Shown in pieces: positions 58,617 through 64,000 of a stretch of DNA of 64,000 nucleotides (position 1 is the stretch's first letter; each line of letters begins with the position of its first letter). Source of the DNA: Flavobacterium sp. 83 (lineage in GTDB: Bacteria; Bacteroidota; Bacteroidia; Flavobacteriales; Flavobacteriaceae). The DNA lies in the NCBI RefSeq assembly GCF_000744835.1, contig NZ_JQMS01000001.1:2232001-2296000 (forward strand), in the 5' to 3' direction. A program made the translations under genes and the position numbers. A model generated the notes under the pieces. That model searched no databases. It was not told the origin of the DNA and saw only the letters and a program-made list of their open reading frames with translations.

Positions 58617-59057
58617 TTACTTTATATAGTCTTTGCTTCTTTCTCCTAAGATGAACATTTTATTTTTTTCAAAATGAATAGAGAAATGAGCATAAGTCCA
58701 TTCTTCTTTAGCTTCTATTTCTGAATTTGCTTCTTTGTTTTTATACCAAAGTGAGTAAACGGCATAATTAAATCCTTTTTGGTATTTTGGGGTACCGTCT
58801 TCAAAACACTCCATTCCCCAAACCATTGTTGTTTTTGATAAATCATCCAACTGAAATATACCGGTTCCATCTGGATTTAATTGTACAATGGGTTCTGATC
58901 CACCTTTAGAAAGGTAGGTTCCGGTTATAGGATAATCAATGTTTTTGGTGATGTAATGGGTCCCGTCTTTGGAGGTGATTTTTTCGATTTTTTGAGCGAA
59001 AATGTTTATTGTCAAAAGCATTACTATTGCGATAAAAATATTTTTATATCTTGTCAT
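58617..59057 (-). CDS. Secreted protein of unknown function
   Basis: A 146-residue exported protein (signal cut after NIFAQ, about residue 22). The mature domain is beta-rich, with ITGTYLSKGGSEPIVQLNPDGTGIFQL and VWGMECFEDGTPKYQKGFNYAVY (in parts), and could be a lipocalin-like barrel. No family was recognised. It is followed by the fatty-acid ligase gene at 173 bases. Confidence 0.6.
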   Translation of the reverse strand: MTRYKNIFIAIVMLLTINIFAQKIEKITSKDGTHYITKNIDYPITGTYLSKGGSEPIVQLNPDGTGIFQLDDLSKTTMVWGMECFEDGTPKYQKGFNYAVYSLWYKNKEANSEIEAKEEWTYAHFSIHFEKNKMFILGERSKDYIK

Positions 59058-59132
59058 TTGGTGTGGTTTGTAATAATAATGGGATTCTTTTCAAATCTAA
59101 GATATCATTATGTTTTGACCAAATATATACAA

Positions 59133-59165
59133 TAAAAAAGCGTTCCTTTTCAGGAACGCTTTTAT
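59133..59165 (-). terminator. Rho-independent terminator of purL
   Basis: Stem AAAAGCGTTCC/GGAACGCTTTT with six-base loop and an A run to the left, 22 bases past the purL stop. Confidence 0.85.
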
Positions 59166-59186
59166 AAAATCTATTATAAAATAAAA

Positions 59187-62100
59187 TTATTTTTTATCCA
59201 TCCATTTTCTGGCATTTACAAAAGCTTCATGCCAAGGCGAAACTTCATCGTCTCTGTCTTTTGGGTAATACGCCCAATTCCATTGGAACGTAGAACGCTC
59301 AATGTGTGGCATCATGACCAAGTGACGACCCGTTTTGTCGCAAAGCATCGCTGTGTTGTAATCAGAACCATTTGGATTTGCAGGATAACTATCATAGCCG
59401 TATTTTCCAACAATATTATAGTTTTCTTCGGCTAATGGTAAATTGAATTTTCCTTCACCATGGGAAACCCAAACTCCAAGTGTACTTCCTGCTAATGAAG
59501 AAAGCATCACTGAATTGTTTTCCTGTACCGTTACTGATGTAAAAATACTTTCGTGTTTATGACTTTCGTTATGAAGCAATTTTCCATGAACTTCATGCTC
59601 TGGATTTATTTTTTCTAGTTCCATTAGCAATTGGCAACCATTACAGATTCCAACTGACAATGTATCTTCTCTCTTAAAGAAATTGTCTAAAGCTATTTTT
59701 GCTTTTTCATTGTATAAAAATGCTCCGGCCCAACCTTTAGCAGAACCTAAAACATCTGAATTAGAGAATCCACCAACAGCTCCAATAAACTGAATGTCTT
59801 CCAAAGTTTCACGACCTGAAATCAAATCAGTCATGTGAACGTCTTTTACATCAAAACCAGCTAAGTACATCGCATTTGCCATTTCACGTTCTGAGTTACT
59901 TCCTTTTTCACGGATAATAGCTGCTTTAGGTTTTGGTTTAGAATTGTCAATAACTGGTGCTTTTCCTGTAAAATGGGCAGGGAAAGTGTAGTTTAAAGCT
60001 TGTTTTTTGTAATTATCAAAACGTGCTTGAGCCGTTCCGTTCTTCGATTGTTTTTGGTCTAATAAGAAGGAAGTCTTGAACCAAATATCTCTGTATTTAG
60101 CAATATCTAATTTACAAGGACCAAAATCTAAAGTCGCTTCATTTGTAGCTGTTCCTAATTTGTCGAACGAAACGCCTTTGGTATTCAATACATTTTCAAC
60201 TGTGTTATCGTCTTTCGCTTGGAAAACCACAGCGATGTTTTCAGAGAATAAATATTTGATAATATCTTTTTCTTCGAAAACAGAGAAATCTATTTTAGCT
60301 CCTAAATTCACATCAGCAAAACACATTTCTAATAAAGTAGTAATCAAACCACCACTTCCAATATCGTGACCCGCCAAGATTTGATTGTCTAAAATCAATT
60401 CTTGTAATGTATTAAATGCATTTTTGAAGAAAGCAGCATCTTTAATAGTTGGTGCTTCATTACCAATACTGTTTAAAGTTTGTGCCAATGAAGAACCACC
60501 TAATTTAAATTCATCTTGTGACAAATTGATATAATAAATCGAACCGCCGTCTTTTTGCAACACAGGTTCTACTACTTTTCTAATATCAATACAATTTCCA
60601 CCTGCCGAAATAATTACTGTTCCCGGCGCAATCACTTCGTCGTTTGGATATTTTTGTTTCATCGAAAGTGAATCTTTTCCAGTTGGAATATTGATTCCCA
60701 ATTCAATGGCAAACTCAGAACAAGCTTCAACAGCAGCATACAAACGCGCGTCTTCGCCTTCGTTTTTACAAGCCCACATCCAGTTAGCAGAAAGAGAAAT
60801 CCCTTTCATTCCGTCTTTTATTGGTGCCCAAACAATATTCGATAAAGATTCAGCAATAGCTGTTCTTGTTCCTGCCACAGGATCAATTAAGGAAGCAATA
60901 GGAGAGTGCCCAATCGATGTTGCAACACCTTCGATTCCTTGATAATCCAAAGCCATTACACCACAATTGTTCAATGGTAATTGTAAAGGTCCAGCACATT
61001 GTTGTTTGGCAACTTTTCCACCTACACAACGGTCAACTTTGTTGGTCAACCAGTCTTTACAAGCAACAGCTTCTAATTGTAATACTTGCTCTAAATAGGT
61101 AGAAATGTTTTTTACGCTATATTCTAATGCAGGATAGTTATAATCTACAGTTTTATCTGTCATTACGGTTTTTGGTGAGCTTCCGAAGAAATCTTCCAAA
61201 GCATAATCCATAGGTTTTAGACCTGTAGTTTTAGATTCAAAAGTGAAACGGTGATCCGCTGTAACATCACCCACTTGGTACATTGGAGAACGCTCACGAT
61301 CTGCAATTTTTTGAAGTAAATCAATGTCCTTTTTGCCAATAACCAATCCCATTCTTTCTTGGGATTCGTTACCAATAATTTCTTTAGCCGAAAGGGTAGG
61401 GTCACCCACTGGCAATTTATCCAAATCAATCAATCCTCCTGTTTCTTCCACCAATTCTGATAGACAGTTTAAGTGTCCACCAGCTCCGTGATCGTGAATG
61501 GAAACAATTGGATTATGGTCGCTTTCTACCAAACCACGAATGGCATTCGCAGCACGTTTTTGCATTTCTGGGTTCGAACGTTGTACCGCATTCAACTCGA
61601 TTCCAGAACTCATTGCTCCAGTATCGGCAGAAGAAACCGCGGCTCCACCCATTCCAATTCTATAATTTTCTCCTCCAAGGATAACGATTTTGTCGCCTTC
61701 TTGTGGTTTGTGTTTGATGGCTTGATCCAGTTTTCCGTAACCAATTCCACCCGCTTGCATAATTACTTTGTCATAACCAATTTTGCGGTTGTTTTCTTCG
61801 TGTTCGAAAGTTAAAACTGATCCTGTAATCAACGGTTGCCCAAATTTATTTCCAAAATCCGATGCTCCATTGGAGGCTTTTATCAAAATATCCATCGGGG
61901 TTTGATACAACCATTTTCTTTCAGCTACAGCATCTTCCCAAGGACGATTTTCTTCCAAACGAGAATAAGAAGTCATATAAACCGCAGTTCCTGCCATTGG
62001 CAAAGAACCTTGGCCACCAGCCAAACGATCTCTAATTTCTCCACCAGCTCCTGTTGCTGCTCCATTGAAAGGCTCAACAGTTGTTGGAAAATTATGAGTT

Positions 62101-62840
62101 TCTGCTTTTAATGAAATAACCGAATCAAATTCTTTTACTTCATAAAAATCAGGTTTGTCAGCACTTTTTGGAGCGAATTGTTGTACTCTTGGTCCTTTTA
62201 CAAAAGCTACGTTGTCTTTGTAAGCCGAAACAATATCGTTAGGGTTTTCCTGGGATGTTTTTTTGATTAATTTGAAAAGAGACGTTTCTTTTTCAACACC
62301 ATCAATTACAAAAGTTCCGTTGAAAATCTTGTGGCGACAATGCTCTGAATTGGCTTGAGAGAAAGCAAAAATCTCAGAATCTGTTAGCTTTCTCCCTAAT
62401 TTGGTAGCCAAATTATCTAAATATGCTACTTCTTCCGGACTTAAAGACAATCCTTCTTGTTTGTTGTAGGCTGCAATATCATCAATGTCCAAAATTGCTT
62501 CCGGGAGTACATTGATAGTGAAGATATCTTGATTTAACTCGGCGTATTTTTGCGAAAGCATCGGGTCAAAATCAGAAAAATCAGCTGTTGCTTTGTGAAA
62601 TTCTTCAATTCGGATGATTCCGGAAATTCCCATGTTTTGAGTAATTTCCACTGCATTGGTACTCCACGGCGTTATCATAGTGGCGCGAGGACCAACAAAA
62701 AAATCCGTCAGTACGGATTTTTCTATTTTATATGAGTTGGCAAAAAGCCAGTTGAGTTTTGAAATGTCTTGAGCCGAAATTTCGTTTTGCGTTTGCACTG
62801 CAAAAACAGTTTTGCTTTGGTTTTCAAAGAAATGGATCAT
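59187..62840 (-). CDS. purL: Phosphoribosylformylglycinamidine synthase (large, single-chain)
   Basis: Fourth step of purine synthesis: FGAR + glutamine + ATP to FGAM. 1217 residues, the long form with the glutaminase fused. Order: N-terminal PurS-like part, the linker NSEHCRHKIFNG, FGAM synthase core with KAETHNFPTTVEPFNGAATGAGGEIRD and GPLQLPLNN, and a C-terminal GATase-1 domain with GGFSNSDVLGSAKGWAGAF, nucleophile Cys1066 in VGICNGCQLLMEL, and WVSHGEGKF/PHIERS. A promoter with both boxes lies upstream (62868-62899). Monocistronic. Confidence 0.96.
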   Translation of the reverse strand: MIHFFENQSKTVFAVQTQNEISAQDISKLNWLFANSYKIEKSVLTDFFVGPRATMITPWSTNAVEITQNMGISGIIRIEEFHKATADFSDFDPMLSQKYAELNQDIFTINVLPEAILDIDDIAAYNKQEGLSLSPEEVAYLDNLATKLGRKLTDSEIFAFSQANSEHCRHKIFNGTFVIDGVEKETSLFKLIKKTSQENPNDIVSAYKDNVAFVKGPRVQQFAPKSADKPDFYEVKEFDSVISLKAETHNFPTTVEPFNGAATGAGGEIRDRLAGGQGSLPMAGTAVYMTSYSRLEENRPWEDAVAERKWLYQTPMDILIKASNGASDFGNKFGQPLITGSVLTFEHEENNRKIGYDKVIMQAGGIGYGKLDQAIKHKPQEGDKIVILGGENYRIGMGGAAVSSADTGAMSSGIELNAVQRSNPEMQKRAANAIRGLVESDHNPIVSIHDHGAGGHLNCLSELVEETGGLIDLDKLPVGDPTLSAKEIIGNESQERMGLVIGKKDIDLLQKIADRERSPMYQVGDVTADHRFTFESKTTGLKPMDYALEDFFGSSPKTVMTDKTVDYNYPALEYSVKNISTYLEQVLQLEAVACKDWLTNKVDRCVGGKVAKQQCAGPLQLPLNNCGVMALDYQGIEGVATSIGHSPIASLIDPVAGTRTAIAESLSNIVWAPIKDGMKGISLSANWMWACKNEGEDARLYAAVEACSEFAIELGINIPTGKDSLSMKQKYPNDEVIAPGTVIISAGGNCIDIRKVVEPVLQKDGGSIYYINLSQDEFKLGGSSLAQTLNSIGNEAPTIKDAAFFKNAFNTLQELILDNQILAGHDIGSGGLITTLLEMCFADVNLGAKIDFSVFEEKDIIKYLFSENIAVVFQAKDDNTVENVLNTKGVSFDKLGTATNEATLDFGPCKLDIAKYRDIWFKTSFLLDQKQSKNGTAQARFDNYKKQALNYTFPAHFTGKAPVIDNSKPKPKAAIIREKGSNSEREMANAMYLAGFDVKDVHMTDLISGRETLEDIQFIGAVGGFSNSDVLGSAKGWAGAFLYNEKAKIALDNFFKREDTLSVGICNGCQLLMELEKINPEHEVHGKLLHNESHKHESIFTSVTVQENNSVMLSSLAGSTLGVWVSHGEGKFNLPLAEENYNIVGKYGYDSYPANPNGSDYNTAMLCDKTGRHLVMMPHIERSTFQWNWAYYPKDRDDEVSPWHEAFVNARKWMDKK

Positions 62841-62867
62841 TGTTTTTTAGTTTGTTGTATTGCGATG

Positions 62868-62899
62868 CAAATTTAGTTTAAATAAATAGTACGAGCAAA
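62868..62899 (-). promoter_or_regulatory. purL promoter with -7 and -33 boxes
   Basis: Minus strand -7 TAAATTTG (62868-62875) and -33 TTTG (62896-62899) separated by 20 bases, matching the Bacteroidota arrangement. The -7 box is 28 bases before the start codon. Confidence 0.6.
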
Positions 62900-62924
62900 T
62901 GTGAAAAGGAAAGACTTTGAAAAA

Positions 62925-64000
62925 TTATTTAGGGAACGGTTTGTTTTGATATGCTCCTAAATCAGGTGGTAGAGTTCGCATGTTGCCCATAATATCCAAC
63001 GGAATCAGATATGCCGAATTCCCTTTTGCGACAGCGGCAGAAGTTGAGTCAATATTGAATTTGTTTAGGGAAACCTTCAGGAATTTAGGGTCTTTATTTA
63101 AAATAATTGCGTTGTAATGTGTCGCATCCGTTTCAAATTGATAGTCTGGATTGGTCGTGAATTGATTAGTGCTGTTGTCAAATTTTAAGAGGCAATTATT
63201 GAATTGGTATGCAAAAGCTGCGCTTGTTTTTTTATTTAAAATCATTTCATTGGAATAAGAACCGTAAATAATACAATTATTAAATGTTGCTTCGGTTAAA
63301 TCTTTTACTTCCGGAACTGCACCTAAAATGTAATTGCTCAACAAAACCGCCACTTGTTCGGAACTATTCCAATTGTTATTGAACGTACAATGCGTAAAGT
63401 TGTAATTTCCGCCGTAAACACAAGCTAAACTCGCTTGTCCTGCATTATTGACGACCATATTTCCGCCATTAATTTTTGCGGTCTGCGCCAAAATACCATA
63501 GTTAGCTGAATTGTAGATTTGAGTATTTTTAATAGTTGTGGTCGTTCCGTCATTATTTTGAATCAGTAATCCGATAGTTCCATTTTTGATGGTGGCATGA
63601 TTTAATTGATTATTGGTGCTGCCATTCGTAAGCCAAATTGCCCCCCATTGTCCCGGAACATCTGAATATTCAGGTTCTAATCGATCTCCTTCAAAAATGA
63701 CTTCGTTCTCCAGTTTATCAGTCGTTGAAGCGGATCCATTTATGTGAATTGACGCATTGTTAGACACAATAAGACCGGAATTTGCATGAAAATGAACTCT
63801 TGCGCCTGCATCAAAAATTGCCGTTTTTCCAGAAGGAACTGCTGCATAACCATAAATGACATACGGTTTTGTGTTTTTAAAATGCAATTCATTACCATTT
63901 ACAGCATCATTTTCATCAAGGTAAAAACCATCAATTTTTTCTTCGCCAATAGGAAGTGTTTCGGTAGTTCCATCTTCAAAACGTTTTGGATATAGAAAAA
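62925..64000 (-). CDS. Right-handed beta-helix (parallel) surface protein, C-terminal part
   Basis: A leftward reading frame enters from the right edge (no stop to 64000), so the N-terminus is missing; 358 codons are visible. The sequence has repeated short strands typical of a right-handed parallel beta-helix: ARVHFHANSGLIVSNNASIHI, NHATIKNGTIGLLIQNNDG, NTQIYNSANYGILAQTA, NCIIYGSYSNEMILN (each read in parts). It ends in LDIMGNMRTLPPDLGAYQNKPFPK, similar to the DxGAYQ ending of exported flavobacterial proteins. Probably exported; binding or structural role unknown. The first in-frame Met visible (63885-63887) is not necessarily the start. Confidence 0.75.
   Translation of the reverse strand, partial: FLYPKRFEDGTTETLPIGEEKIDGFYLDENDAVNGNELHFKNTKPYVIYGYAAVPSGKTAIFDAGARVHFHANSGLIVSNNASIHINGSASTTDKLENEVIFEGDRLEPEYSDVPGQWGAIWLTNGSTNNQLNHATIKNGTIGLLIQNNDGTTTTIKNTQIYNSANYGILAQTAKINGGNMVVNNAGQASLACVYGGNYNFTHCTFNNNWNSSEQVAVLLSNYILGAVPEVKDLTEATFNNCIIYGSYSNEMILNKKTSAAFAYQFNNCLLKFDNSTNQFTTNPDYQFETDATHYNAIILNKDPKFLKVSLNKFNIDSTSAAVAKGNSAYLIPLDIMGNMRTLPPDLGAYQNKPFPK

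Overview
The window looks like a chromosomal segment of a Flavobacterium-type member of the Bacteroidota. The DNA is strongly AT-rich, many leaders carry the Bacteroidota -7 promoter box TAnnTTTG, and the gene families are typical of that group (LETM1-related protein, DUF4293, DUF4251, META-domain lipoprotein, a Rho factor with a long Asn-rich insertion, sigma/anti-sigma/Spy-like trio). No rRNA, tRNA, prophage or CRISPR array was recognised. Both ends cut through a gene.

Layout. 1-6.6 kb: a leftward block for C2/C3 carbon flow (PEP synthase, SDR dehydrogenase, OsmC-like protein, acetate-CoA ligase, a pyruvate/acetoin dehydrogenase E1-alpha) with a degraded HtrA tail inside it. 7.2-14.5 kb: a rightward phosphorelay cluster: a multi-PAS kinase whose GAF domain is broken by an in-frame TGA, a sensorless kinase, two single-domain receivers, a REC-PAS-kinase-REC-HPt hybrid, and one more receiver. 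14.5-18.3 kb: small secreted or membrane proteins of mostly unknown role, with two gene-poor stretches. 18.5-23.8 kb: lpdA, an ABC exporter, truA and a phosphoesterase. Three copies of a structured RNA-like element lie at 16.5-23.3 kb; two of them sit directly before the ABC exporter and phosphoesterase genes. 23.8-32.2 kb: a NarL-type two-component pair, rho, an RsmB-type methyltransferase and kup. 32.3-37.8 kb: a secreted protein with eight 22-residue repeats, a Ycf48-like lipoprotein, and an ECF sigma operon. 38-44.2 kb: nucleotide pyrophosphohydrolase, ilvE, mnmD, oxyR, carbonic anhydrase and a LETM1-related protein. 44.3-46.4 kb: a complete IS982-family element with target duplication, inserted between sodC and a ydeI/omdA-type pseudogene. 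46.6-54.9 kb: envelope proteins, then a MarR-controlled fatty-acid beta-oxidation operon. 55-64 kb: a frameshifted membrane gene, a lipoprotein peptidase, a long-chain acyl-CoA ligase, purL and the C-terminal part of a beta-helix protein.

How the parts fit. The beta-oxidation operon (regulator, FadB-like, thiolase, acyl-CoA dehydrogenase) and the nearby acyl-CoA ligase form one fatty-acid pathway making acetyl-CoA. The acetate ligase, PEP synthase and E1-alpha block at the left end handles acetyl-CoA and pyruvate, and LpdA is the shared E3 of 2-oxoacid complexes. OxyR, SodC and the OsmC-like protein belong to oxidative-stress families. Four genes are visibly damaged (HtrA tail, GAF-PAS kinase, YdeI-like, DUF1761-like membrane protein). 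Start codons were moved downstream in five genes where a signal peptide, a -7 box or conserved residue numbering demanded it. Family names rest on reading the sequence and on recall; no database search was run.
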